A DNA stretch of 55,765 nt from Deltaproteobacteria bacterium (GCA_019313505.1 JAFDBA010000001.1:1-55765), one strand, 5' to 3'; positions 1 through 7,587 are shown, numbered from the stretch's first letter. A program made the numbers and translations. Notes: generated by a model from the letters alone, not told the origin.

Positions 1-20
1 TTGAACACAGAGCAATAAAA

Positions 21-44
21 AAAGCCGGGCAATAACCCGGCTTT
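21..44. terminator. Rho-independent terminator
   Basis: A 9-bp perfect stem (AAAGCCGGG/CCCGGCTTT) with a 6-base loop lies just past the stop codon of the minus-strand gene at 79-489. The A-run on its left side becomes a U-run in minus-strand RNA, so it should end that transcript. The right flank is also T-rich, so it may work in both directions. Confidence 0.85.
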
Positions 45-78
45 AGTTGTTTTATAGCAATCCCTGAACTCGGCTTAA

Positions 79-489
79 TTAAAGTTCATATTTGCCTTCC
101 ATTTCAAGAATGAATTCACCCGGAACTTCTCCTGATGTGACCTTGAATGTCCCCTTGCCTTTGATGTTATCCAGCTTGCCTGTCCCTCTATAGGTTTCCC
201 ACGTGCCGGTTGTGAGTTTGCTTTCCCTGTCACGATCACCTTCAAATTTACTGTAAACCGAACCGTACTGGAAATTCGTTACCGCATAACCCTGCATGGG
301 GCCGCTGCCTCCTATGCGGTCATGGAAATTGACACTGCGGCGGGAGACGAATTCACCGGCCACACCCACCTCATAGTGAAGGGGCTCACCTTCCAATTCA
401 ACCAGCATAAGCGAATGGCCGTACTCATCATGGACATGGAGGGCTTCTCTACGTGTAACACGAACTTTGTATGTAGATTTTCGAATCAT
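79..489 (-). CDS. hypothetical beta-rich protein, 136 aa
   Basis: I do not recognise a named family with certainty. The protein is short, has no signal peptide or membrane segment, and alternates polar and hydrophobic residues in a pattern typical of beta-strands. The C-terminal part, with GTGKLDNIKGKGTFKV around residues 101-116, resembles the strand repeats of small beta-barrels such as the allene-oxide-cyclase-like/DUF3224 group, but this is a guess. It is a believable gene because AGGAGA sits a few bases before the ATG, a near-consensus promoter lies upstream (538-566) and a strong terminator follows (21-44). It therefore seems to be transcribed alone. No partner gene hints at its role. 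Confidence 0.75.
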   Translation of the reverse strand: MIRKSTYKVRVTRREALHVHDEYGHSLMLVELEGEPLHYEVGVAGEFVSRRSVNFHDRIGGSGPMQGYAVTNFQYGSVYSKFEGDRDRESKLTTGTWETYRGTGKLDNIKGKGTFKVTSGEVPGEFILEMEGKYEL

Positions 490-537
490 AATTTTTCTCC
501 TTTCACTAATTTTTATTGAAAAATTAATAATAGAAAA

Positions 538-566
538 ATTTTAATCGCTAATTTCTCAATTGTCAA
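538..566 (-). promoter_or_regulatory. sigma-70-type promoter of the 136-aa gene
   Basis: On the minus strand a perfect -35 TTGACA (561-566) is followed after 17 bases by TAAAAT (538-543), five of six matches to the -10 consensus. It lies about 50 bases before the ATG at 489. Seen directly in sequence; activity is inferred. Confidence 0.65.
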
Positions 567-594
567 CATTGAAATGGTCAGGACACCTCTCGTT

Positions 595-2472
595 TTAATA
601 GCTACCCAGAATTTTAAGATAATCTGTTTTTTCTTCAAGTAAATCGAATGTCGGTTTTAATGTTTCCGATCCAGCATCCGCCTCAAGGTCCACATAAAAC
701 ATGTATTCCCATGGTTTCCCATGGATGGGCCGTGATTCGAGCTTCACCAGGTTAACATGGTTTTCGGCGAATATTTTCAAAACCTCATAAAGGGCTCCCG
801 GCTGGTTTCCGGTTGAAAAAATGAGAGACGATTTTTGCCGTGGCCCTTTTTCGAGTTGATCAATACCTATGACAACAAAACGGGTGTAATTTCGCGGATT
901 TGTCTCTATTCCTTCCTCAATGACCGCCATCTCGTGCATTTCGGCGGCCTCCTTGCTTGCAATAGCTGCATCGACAGGATTAGCCGATGCGCTAATCTTT
1001 TTAACAGCTCCGGCAGTGTCCTTGACAGGTACCAGTTCCCAGCTTTCATGGCGATCAAGAAACTGACGGCATTGCTGAAAAACCATGGGGAGAGAAAATA
1101 CCCGTCCGATGGTGTCAGCCCTGGCTTCAGGATGGCCGATCAGATAATGTATAATGCGCAATGTGATTTCCCCCACAATTTTCAAATCATATTCCAGTAG
1201 AAAATCGTAGTTCTCATGTATGCTGCCCGTGAGGGAATTCTCCAAAGGCACCACACCGAAATCGACTTCCCCATCTTTTACCGCCTCGAAAATAGCCTTG
1301 AATGAAGGTGCAGGCACGGCTGCTACCTGGGTCCCAAAATACTGAGTACAGGCCTTATGACTGAAAGTGCCTATTTCACCCAAGAAAGCAGCCCTTTGTA
1401 TTCCTGTTCCGTTGGTTTTACTTAAGTGGTCGACGGCTTTAGCCTTATCCAGATAGTCAAAATCGAGTTGTTTTCCGACAACCGGTGCGATCACATAAAT
1501 GTCCCGCGTCAGTTGACCGAACTGTTTTGGGTAAAGGCTCTGGGGGCCATCGGAAAGTGCCCGATCCGGGTCATGATGCACTTCTATCATCAATCCGTCT
1601 GCACCTGCAGCAATTGCAGCCCGTGACATGGGACTGACTTTTTCACGGATACCGGTTGCATGGCTTGGATCGATAATCACCGGCAAATGGGTCAGTGTCT
1701 TAAGTACAGGGATTGCGGAAAGATCAAGAGTGTTACGGGTATAGGGTTCAAAGGTACGAATTCCCCGTTCACATAAAATAACCTTTTCATTTCCCTCCGA
1801 AAGAATATATTCGGCGGACATCAGCCATTCCTCAATAGTGGATGAAAGCCCTCTTTTTAAAACCACCGGTTTTCCGATACGACCCACGCACTTTAAAAGT
1901 TCAAAGTTCTGCATGTTGCGTGCCCCAACCTGTACGACATCTACATACTTCATCATCATGTCCGCCTGAGCGGGTGACGTTATTTCGGTAACAACACCGA
2001 GACCGGTAACTTCCCGGACTTCGGCTAAAATTTTGAGCCCCTCTTCCTGCAACCCCTGGAATGAATAAGGGGAAGTTCTCGGTTTGAAGGCGCCGCCGCG
2101 AAACAGAACAGCCCCGTATCTCCTTACCTCTCTGGCAATGGTCAGGGCCTGTTCCCTGCTCTCAACCGCACACGGTCCGGCAATAATAGTAATACGTTCT
2201 CCACCCACAACCACATCCCCAACCTGGACAAGAGTATCTTCGGTATGCAACTGTCTACTTACAAGTTTAAACGATGTGGATATTGGGATTACTTTGGCTA
2301 TGCCGGGAAGCTGTTCGAAAAAATCGGATTTTTTGCTTCCCTTGCCCACCGCTCCCAGTACGTTCTGTCCAGCCTCGGACATTTCACGAACAATATAGCC
2401 CTCACTGAACAATATGCTCCGGATATTGCTTTTTTGATCCTGCGTAATTCCCTTTTCCAGTACCAGAATCAT
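595..2472 (-). CDS. aroF-pheA: fused DAHP synthase (type I-beta) - prephenate dehydratase
   Basis: This 625-residue fusion joins the first step of the shikimate pathway (PEP + erythrose 4-phosphate to DAHP) to a terminal step of phenylalanine synthesis (prephenate to phenylpyruvate). Residues 1-75 match the ferredoxin-like regulatory domain of I-beta DAHP synthases. Residues 90-335 are the barrel, with GPC at 99-101, KPRTSPYSFQG at 130-140 and DPSHATG at 268-274. Residues 360-540 are prephenate dehydratase, with ENS at 411-413 and the TRF motif at 530-532. Residues 547-625 are an ACT domain with GALYEVL (559-565) and ESRP (579-582), the usual Phe-binding site. No chorismate mutase domain is present. 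AGGAGG precedes the ATG. The leader RNA at 2501-2725 is an apparent Phe attenuator. Cytosolic. Confidence 0.93.
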   Translation of the reverse strand: MILVLEKGITQDQKSNIRSILFSEGYIVREMSEAGQNVLGAVGKGSKKSDFFEQLPGIAKVIPISTSFKLVSRQLHTEDTLVQVGDVVVGGERITIIAGPCAVESREQALTIAREVRRYGAVLFRGGAFKPRTSPYSFQGLQEEGLKILAEVREVTGLGVVTEITSPAQADMMMKYVDVVQVGARNMQNFELLKCVGRIGKPVVLKRGLSSTIEEWLMSAEYILSEGNEKVILCERGIRTFEPYTRNTLDLSAIPVLKTLTHLPVIIDPSHATGIREKVSPMSRAAIAAGADGLMIEVHHDPDRALSDGPQSLYPKQFGQLTRDIYVIAPVVGKQLDFDYLDKAKAVDHLSKTNGTGIQRAAFLGEIGTFSHKACTQYFGTQVAAVPAPSFKAIFEAVKDGEVDFGVVPLENSLTGSIHENYDFLLEYDLKIVGEITLRIIHYLIGHPEARADTIGRVFSLPMVFQQCRQFLDRHESWELVPVKDTAGAVKKISASANPVDAAIASKEAAEMHEMAVIEEGIETNPRNYTRFVVIGIDQLEKGPRQKSSLIFSTGNQPGALYEVLKIFAENHVNLVKLESRPIHGKPWEYMFYVDLEADAGSETLKPTFDLLEEKTDYLKILGSY

Positions 2473-2500
2473 GGTAACCCTCCTTTGAATTAAGGTAAAG

Positions 2501-2525
2501 AAACCTGGCCCAAAGGGCCAGGTTT
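2501..2525 (-). terminator. third hairpin of the aroF-pheA leader
   Basis: An 11-bp perfect stem (AAACCTGGCCC/GGGCCAGGTTT) with a 3-base loop sits about 30 bases before the aroF-pheA start codon. The tail on the minus strand (TTTCTTTACC) is only moderately U-rich, so it may be a weak terminator or a hairpin that affects RNA stability or translation. Confidence 0.45.
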
Positions 2526-2551
2526 TTCAGGACAAAATAAACCCCATAAAA

Positions 2552-2582
2552 AAAGCCCCGAGATTCTATTTCCCGGGGCTTT
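2552..2582 (-). terminator. second terminator of the aroF-pheA leader (stem 5:6)
   Basis: On minus-strand RNA AAAGCCCCG (2574-2582) pairs with CGGGGCTTT (2552-2560), followed by a run of seven U. It is a canonical intrinsic terminator about 80 bases upstream of the coding start, so its only sensible role there is conditional termination. Its left arm can instead pair with the right arm of the hairpin at 2593-2624. Confidence 0.7.
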
Positions 2583-2592
2583 AAAAAATAAA

Positions 2593-2624
2593 CCCCGGAC
2601 AGACCGGCTCTGGTCCATCCGGGG
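2593..2624 (-). terminator. first attenuator terminator of the aroF-pheA leader (stem 3:4)
   Basis: A 13-bp stem, including two G-U pairs, joins 2612-2624 with 2593-2605 around a 6-base loop. It is followed on the minus strand by TTTATTTTTT. Its left arm (2613-2622) can alternatively pair over 10 bases with the end of the leader-peptide region (2650-2659), which is the antiterminator expected for amino-acid attenuation. Confidence 0.75.
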
Positions 2625-2641
2625 CGTTGTAACTTTAGGCG

Positions 2642-2725
2642 CTACGCAACCGGACGGACGCTTCTAAAACTAAAAAAGAAACGTCCAAAATCGTATTGAA
2701 ATCTGTTGAGATAGCGTATTAGCAT
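2642..2725 (-). CDS. pheL: Phe-rich leader peptide, 27 aa
   Basis: A 27-codon reading frame starting at 2725 and ending in TAG at 2642-2644 encodes a peptide with six Phe (residues 9, 13, 16, 17, 18, 20) and two Tyr (5, 11). The core is RFQYDFGRFFFSFR. AGGA lies about 10 bases before the ATG. The Phe codons fall in RNA segment 1 of the attenuator, and the stop codon lies just beyond segment 2, as the classic arrangement needs. It precedes the DAHP synthase-prephenate dehydratase gene, whose pathway makes Phe. The peptide itself is probably without function; its translation is the sensor. Confidence 0.85.
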   Translation of the reverse strand: MLIRYLNRFQYDFGRFFFSFRSVRPVA

Positions 2726-2757
2726 CAAATTGGTTTCCTAATCGATATTCTTATATT

Positions 2758-2786
2758 TCTTTACTCAACTATTTTACGGCTGTCAA
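2758..2786 (-). promoter_or_regulatory. promoter of the Phe leader / aroF-pheA
   Basis: On the minus strand a perfect TTGACA (2781-2786) is followed after 17 bases by TAAAGA (2758-2763), a poor -10 match of three in six. The position, about 35 bases before the leader-peptide ATG, is right for a short attenuator leader. The -35 is convincing; the -10 assignment is less certain. Confidence 0.5.
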
Positions 2787-2831
2787 GTACTGTTTTTAAA
2801 ATTAAGACCTGAACCCAGATCTAATGATCAA

Positions 2832-2859
2832 TTGTTAACCGTTGTTTATTAACTATTAT
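2832..2859 (+). promoter_or_regulatory. possible aroB promoter
   Basis: TTGTTA (2832-2837), a 16-base spacer and TATTAT (2854-2859) lie about 125 bases before aroB, in the AT-rich spacer shared with the divergent aroF-pheA leader. A second, weaker pair (TTGTCA near 2939, TACTAA near 2962) is closer to the gene. Neither is decisive. Confidence 0.3.
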
Positions 2860-2983
2860 TTCCTGCACCTTGAACAGGGAACGATTTTTATATGTTATAG
2901 GCTTACATTAATTTATTGTTGCGGTTTTCACATGTTTTTGTCAAAATAACTATACGAAAATACTAAAAAAGTGAGGACATATA

Positions 2984-4012
2984 ATGAAAACCCTTGAAAT
3001 TCATGGCAGTTCAAAAAATTCAACGATACGGGTCGGCGAGAAATTGCAGAATCTGGGCAACTACATCCCTGGGGAGAATGTTGTTATTATCACCGATGTT
3101 AATGTAAAACGTTTTTATCAAAATAATTTTCCGTTACATCCCGTCATAACCATCCAAACCGGTGAGAAAATAAAAAATCTCGATACTGTCCGCAATATTT
3201 ACGGGAAACTATTAGAGCTTGGAGTTGATCGTTCAACTTTTATCATCGGAATAGGCGGAGGTATTGTCTGTGATATTACCGGTTTTGTAGCATCAACCTT
3301 TTTGCGCGGTATGAAATTCGGTTTTGTCTCCACAACCCTTCTTTCACAGGTTGATGCCAGTGTGGGTGGAAAAAACGGTGTCAATTTCAAAGGATACAAA
3401 AATATGGTCGGGGTTTTCAACCAACCCGAATTCGTCATCTGCGATCTTAATCTTTTAAGCACCCTGCCTGAAAAAGAGGTTTTATGCGGACTGGCGGAAA
3501 TTGTAAAACATGCGGCCATAGGAGATGCGGATCTGTTTCAATATCTTGAGGAAAATTATCAAAAAGCGTCAGCGCTTGATGCCGCAGTCATAGAAAGACT
3601 TGTTTATGATTCTGTCGTAATCAAGTCAGCCATTGTAAGTCAGGATGAAAAAGAAAAAGGAGAGCGCCGCAAGCTCAATTTCGGTCATACATTTGGGCAT
3701 GCTATTGAAAAAACAATAGGCGTTCGCCACGGAGAGGCTGTAAGTGCCGGTATGGTTATGGCTTCGAAACTTTCCGTTAAAAAAGGACATTTGCAGGCCA
3801 AAGATGCCCAAAGGATCAAAAATTTACTACGGGATCTTAAACTTCCCATCAGTCTTCAGGCAGACAGAAAAACGGTGCTTGACGCTTTGCGAAAGGATAA
3901 AAAACGTCAGGGAGATCTTATAAACTTTGTGTTGCTTGAAGGTATCGGCAAACCATTTGTGGATAAAATTTCCATAAATGAACTGGATAATGTACTAAAC
4001 GATTTTTATTAA
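2984..4012 (+). CDS. aroB: 3-dehydroquinate synthase
   Basis: AroB converts DAHP to 3-dehydroquinate, the second step of the shikimate pathway, using NAD+ and a divalent metal. The sequence shows the NAD-binding GIGGGIVCD motif around residues 89-97, then the STTLLSQVDASVGGK signature (about 117-131) and the metal-ligand region with HTFGHAIE and RHGEAVS near residues 234-255. Its length of 342 residues is close to the usual 350-370. It is divergent from the fused DAHP synthase gene, so the first two shikimate enzymes sit back to back. GTGAGG lies a few bases before the ATG. The next gene is convergent with a 42-base gap and no obvious terminator. Confidence 0.95.
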   Translation: MKTLEIHGSSKNSTIRVGEKLQNLGNYIPGENVVIITDVNVKRFYQNNFPLHPVITIQTGEKIKNLDTVRNIYGKLLELGVDRSTFIIGIGGGIVCDITGFVASTFLRGMKFGFVSTTLLSQVDASVGGKNGVNFKGYKNMVGVFNQPEFVICDLNLLSTLPEKEVLCGLAEIVKHAAIGDADLFQYLEENYQKASALDAAVIERLVYDSVVIKSAIVSQDEKEKGERRKLNFGHTFGHAIEKTIGVRHGEAVSAGMVMASKLSVKKGHLQAKDAQRIKNLLRDLKLPISLQADRKTVLDALRKDKKRQGDLINFVLLEGIGKPFVDKISINELDNVLNDFY

Positions 4013-4054
4013 AACAGTGAATAGCAGTGGAATTGATAATAAAGGTAGTTAATA

Positions 4055-4666
4055 TCAAGGGAAAGTGCCCAGTTGTTTTACTCTAAGCAACCCAGGGCTG
4101 TTATGCAGGTACATCAGGGGTGAAGAATATCCCGCGTCCATGAAATAAAGTTCAAGATCATCAAAAAGGACCGGCCGGTCCGGCCAGGTATACAGCTTCT
4201 TGCGTTGTTTTAGTTCTTCCCAGGCATCTTCGGCCCATGCTTTTTTCCTGAACACCTCTTTCTTGGCCTGCTCACAGAGAAACATCTCACAAACTATCGG
4301 TTTAACACGCCATAAACAACCATTATTCCCGAGATAAATACATTTAAATCCGGTGTTGGGTTTTTGCAGCGCCTCCAGCAGGGCATTGATCTCTTCGTTG
4401 CAAGAGGCCAGTGTATTGACGACCATGTCTCCGAAAAAGGTAATGATGCCTTCACGAGAGCAGCAGGCACTGAGCTTGCTCTCGTAGCACTTTTTCGTGC
4501 ATAGATTGCTAAAATGCTCGGACAGAAAAGTATCGACTTCATCTCGGAACAACAGATAATCAGCAATTTTCACCTCGAGTACCTGTTTTTCGGATGGGGA
4601 AAGAGTCGCAAGGCAACGTTGCACCATGGTCAGCGATTCGGCCTGTTCTTGCTGGTATGAATTCAT
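4055..4666 (-). CDS. Cys-rich hypothetical protein, 203 aa
   Basis: I do not recognise a named protein. The sequence is soluble, without signal peptide, and has clustered cysteines: CTKKC and CC in the segment around residues 56-69, then single or paired Cys in GFKCIYLGNNGCLW and VCEMFLCEQ around 107-132. The spacing recalls the YkgJ/CxxCxxCC group of proposed iron- or zinc-binding proteins, including a final W-R-x-K-P-x-x-C segment. A metal-binding role is therefore a reasonable inference, not shown. It stands alone between convergent aroB and the kinase gene downstream on the same strand. Confidence 0.7.
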   Translation of the reverse strand: MNSYQQEQAESLTMVQRCLATLSPSEKQVLEVKIADYLLFRDEVDTFLSEHFSNLCTKKCYESKLSACCSREGIITFFGDMVVNTLASCNEEINALLEALQKPNTGFKCIYLGNNGCLWRVKPIVCEMFLCEQAKKEVFRKKAWAEDAWEELKQRKKLYTWPDRPVLFDDLELYFMDAGYSSPLMYLHNSPGLLRVKQLGTFP

Positions 4667-4781
4667 AGTTTAGACACCGTCAAATAGTTGATAAACTCGT
4701 AAAAAGTTGACTGAAAAATGATGTCTTGTATATCCGACCGATGCGGAACTTGCAGACTTTAGACAAAGGGTTGTCTGAAGA

Positions 4782-6470
4782 CTATTTTTTACCCAAAATC
4801 TCCCTTATCTTCTCTGACAGAACCTCAATATTAAAAGGTTTCTGGATAAAATCGTTACAGCCCCGTTCGAGTATTTTTGTTGCCTGACCATTGATGCTGT
4901 GACCGCTGGACAAAAGGACGTTTATATCAGGATTCATCTTTTTTAATCTGTCATAAGTGTCGCCACCGTTCATTTCAGGCATAATCATGTCAATGATGAC
5001 TATATCAATCTTATCCTGGTTTTCCTTGTATATCTCGAGTGCATCCTTTCCGTTTCTGGCTATCGAGACATTATATCCCATTTTAGTTAACATCTCCCTG
5101 CAGCCTTCAACAACCATATCCTCATCATCTACAAGCAGTACCGTCTCGTTGCCCTTTATAATTTCTACAGGCAACTCTTTTTCTTTTTTTACTTCTTTTT
5201 TGGTGGCCGGTAGATAAATATTGAAAGTTGCACCGTAGCCCTTTTCAGAATCAACATCTATATATCCACCATGTCCCTTTATTATGCCATAAGCGGAAGA
5301 CAATCCAAGGCCTGTGCCTTTGGAAAGACCTTTTGTTGTAAAAAATGGCTCAAAGATGTGTTCTCTGGTTTCTTTGTCCATGCCTGCACCGGTATCTCTA
5401 ACCGTCAACAAAACATAGTTCCCGGGCTTTGGATTATAGGGCTTACCGGATATATCCTTATCTGTAACATTTATCGTTTTTAAAAAAAGGTCCCCTCTTT
5501 TAGGCATGGAATCTGCAGCATTAATATACAGATTCAATAGAACCTGCTCAATCTGTCCTCTGTCTGCCTCTATTCCATATAAATTATCAGAAAAATTTTG
5601 ATGAATTATGATTCCCTTTTTGGCTATTTTAAAAGTATCGGAGGTTTCTTTCAGTAATTGGTTTAGATTAATCGTCTTGACCTTATATCTGCCAACCCTC
5701 GCATATCCGGTAAGCTGACTTGCCAGCTTAGATCCATTTTCAACCTGCTTCTCAATGTTCTTTAAATATTTATAATGCTGATGATCCGAATCAATATCTA
5801 AAAGCATTATAGATATGTTTGCGATGATTCCCATAAGCAGGTTGTTAAAATTATGGGCAAAGCCGCCGGCCAGTGTACCTATAGCCTGCAATTTATGTGC
5901 TTGCTGAAGCTGTGCTTCCAGTTTGTTTTTTTCTTGAAGTGCGAGTTTTTCTTCGGTGATATCCCTTCCAATAGATTGATATTCTACCAGATGATTTTGA
6001 TCGTCAAAAAGAGCCCGGTCGGTCCATTGCTGCCATCGAATTTCCCCATCCGGTGCTATGACTTGATGTTCATATGTTATCGTAGGTCTTTTTTGATCCA
6101 GGGACATGAAATGATTTTTTACTTTGTTTTGCTCTTCCTTAAGGATAAACTGGAAAAGATTTTGCCCTATCAATTCTTCTTCTTTTTTGTTAAAATAATT
6201 ACAATAGGCACTATTGACGAAAGTTAATGTCCCATCACAACGGAACCGGCAAATCATCGCGGGCATGTCTTCTACTACTGTACGATATCTCTCCTCGTTC
6301 TCCCGCAGTTCCTCCTCGGCCTGTTTACGCCATAAAATAAGTTGTGATAACGCTTCCGTTTCTCTTAAACAAATGCTTCCGGTTTCTTTTGCAATTTTTT
6401 TATAATGTTCAATTTCTTTTCTTGCTTCTTTTAACTTTTGTTCCAATTCGATTTTTGCAAATTTTTTCAT
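4782..6470 (-). CDS. hybrid histidine kinase (PAS - HisKA - HATPase - receiver)
   Basis: A 562-residue soluble sensor kinase. Residues 1-65 look like a coiled coil, residues 60-180 are a PAS domain ending in the usual DITEEK, and the phospho-acceptor His is H206 in GFAHNFNNLL. The N box (E308, N313, N317), the DTGAGM motif and TGLGLSSAYG form the ATP-binding domain up to about 420. A receiver domain follows at 443-560 with acidic D448/D449, phospho-acceptor D494 and K544. No membrane segment is present, so the signal is internal; the ligand is unknown. It lies 184 bases downstream of the receiver-GGDEF gene on the same strand, with its own probable promoter at 6489-6516, so the two may be partners. 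Confidence 0.9.
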   Translation of the reverse strand: MKKFAKIELEQKLKEARKEIEHYKKIAKETGSICLRETEALSQLILWRKQAEEELRENEERYRTVVEDMPAMICRFRCDGTLTFVNSAYCNYFNKKEEELIGQNLFQFILKEEQNKVKNHFMSLDQKRPTITYEHQVIAPDGEIRWQQWTDRALFDDQNHLVEYQSIGRDITEEKLALQEKNKLEAQLQQAHKLQAIGTLAGGFAHNFNNLLMGIIANISIMLLDIDSDHQHYKYLKNIEKQVENGSKLASQLTGYARVGRYKVKTINLNQLLKETSDTFKIAKKGIIIHQNFSDNLYGIEADRGQIEQVLLNLYINAADSMPKRGDLFLKTINVTDKDISGKPYNPKPGNYVLLTVRDTGAGMDKETREHIFEPFFTTKGLSKGTGLGLSSAYGIIKGHGGYIDVDSEKGYGATFNIYLPATKKEVKKEKELPVEIIKGNETVLLVDDEDMVVEGCREMLTKMGYNVSIARNGKDALEIYKENQDKIDIVIIDMIMPEMNGGDTYDRLKKMNPDINVLLSSGHSINGQATKILERGCNDFIQKPFNIEVLSEKIREILGKK

Positions 6471-6488
6471 GATTTCATTTACTCTTTA

Positions 6489-6516
6489 ATTATACCTGAA
6501 GGGGTAATATTTTCAA
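6489..6516 (-). promoter_or_regulatory. probable promoter of the hybrid kinase gene
   Basis: On the minus strand TTGAAA (6511-6516) and a perfect TATAAT (6489-6494) are spaced by 16 bases. This would put the transcript start only 10-15 bases from the ATG at 6470, leaving a very short leader and only a weak AAAGAG as ribosome-binding site. Confidence 0.5.
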
Positions 6517-6654
6517 AACCGTCTAAATCGGACTTTTTGTGAGTTTATCACTTTTGACCTTAAAATCATTGTTCACGACGCAAAATGTGTGACCAGTTAT
6601 TCTTGCATGAACTATCGGTAACCGATTGAATGTTTGGTTTGCGGGAAGGTAAGG

Positions 6655-7587
6655 CTAAGCATTGTTATCTTGATCAGAAGCTGGCTCAACAAAGAGGGAG
6701 GAAATTCTATTTCGGCCTTTGGCTTTTGAATTATACATTGCCTGGTCAGCTCTTTTAATAAATGTTGATCGTTGTTCTTTTTTAAAATATTCAGTAAGAC
6801 CTATACTTATGGTTATTGTTGAAATTTTATCGGGTTCCAGAAAAAATCTTTCTAATTCCACAGCAGTCTTTATCCTGTTGGCGACATTTTTTGCCTTTTT
6901 ACCTTTTGTTTCCGGCAGGATAACAGTAAATTCCTCTCCGCCATATCTGTAGGCGGAATCCATGTTTCTGAGGCATGACTTAATAATCTGGCTAAGCCTG
7001 ACCAGTATTTTATCACCTTCAAGATGGCCATATGAATCATTATACACTTTGAAGTTATCAATGTCCAAAAGCAAAAGTGAAAGTGAATGGCCGTAGCGAT
7101 TACTCCGGCCAATCTCGACTTCGAGCTGATTATAAAAGTGCCTTAAATTATATAGTTTTGTGAGACCGTCTGTTATTGCAAGTTCCTCTAGTTTGTCGAC
7201 TACCCGGGCACGATCTTGGAGTACTTGCCGATTTTTCAATACTTTTTTTAATCTTAGCAGCAGTTCTTCGAAACGAAAGGGTTTGAAGATAAGATCGCTG
7301 GCTCCTTTGTTTATGGCTTCCGAATAAGAATAATCGTTACTGTAACCTGTCATCACAATGACATCTATATCATGATTTTGTTTTACAAGGTCAGTGAGGT
7401 GGAGACCATCCTCGCCAGGTAGCATTATATCAGTTATTATCACATTCACACGGTTTGATTTTAACAATTCGAGCGCCTCTTCCGCACTGGAAGCCGTTAA
7501 AGAGTTATATCCTGACCTTTCTATAAATTCGTGTATCGAATCTTTTATGGCAGTATCGTCGTCGACTATTAAAATGTGTTCATCCAT
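6655..7587 (-). CDS. response regulator with GGDEF (diguanylate cyclase) domain
   Basis: Residues 1-120 form a receiver domain (DDD at 9-11, phospho-acceptor Asp in ITDIMLPGEDG near residue 53, Lys in FKPF near 103). After a helical linker, residues 130-300 form a GGDEF domain with the active signature GGEEF. The inhibitory I-site RNMD is five residues before it, so it should make cyclic di-GMP with product inhibition. This is the PleD-like or WspR-like single-receiver design. The neighbouring hybrid kinase (4782-6470) is the obvious candidate to phosphorylate it. The start is the only ATG ahead of the receiver fold. Confidence 0.9.
   Translation of the reverse strand: MDEHILIVDDDTAIKDSIHEFIERSGYNSLTASSAEEALELLKSNRVNVIITDIMLPGEDGLHLTDLVKQNHDIDVIVMTGYSNDYSYSEAINKGASDLIFKPFRFEELLLRLKKVLKNRQVLQDRARVVDKLEELAITDGLTKLYNLRHFYNQLEVEIGRSNRYGHSLSLLLLDIDNFKVYNDSYGHLEGDKILVRLSQIIKSCLRNMDSAYRYGGEEFTVILPETKGKKAKNVANRIKTAVELERFFLEPDKISTITISIGLTEYFKKEQRSTFIKRADQAMYNSKAKGRNRISSLFVEPASDQDNNA

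Larger units (their letters stand above)
2501..2725 (-). promoter_or_regulatory. phenylalanine attenuator leader RNA
   Basis: The region carries all the parts of a translation-coupled attenuator. Segment 1 (2677-2686) lies in the Phe codons and pairs with segment 2 (2656-2665). Segment 2 (2650-2659) can instead pair with segment 3 (2613-2622). Segment 3 otherwise pairs with segment 4 (2593-2605) as a terminator. Low charged tRNA-Phe would stall the ribosome on segment 1, free 2:3 and let transcription pass. High Phe lets the ribosome reach the stop codon, cover segment 2 and allow 3:4. Two further hairpins follow before the coding start. Pairings are read directly; the mechanism follows the known pheA/trp attenuation model. 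Confidence 0.8.

Noticed and set aside
4757..4780. Hairpin CTTTAGACAA/TTGTCTGAAG after the hybrid kinase gene as a terminator
   Set aside because: The tail on the minus strand, the side of the kinase gene, is not U-rich. A U-run exists only on the other strand, where no gene reads towards it except distant aroB.
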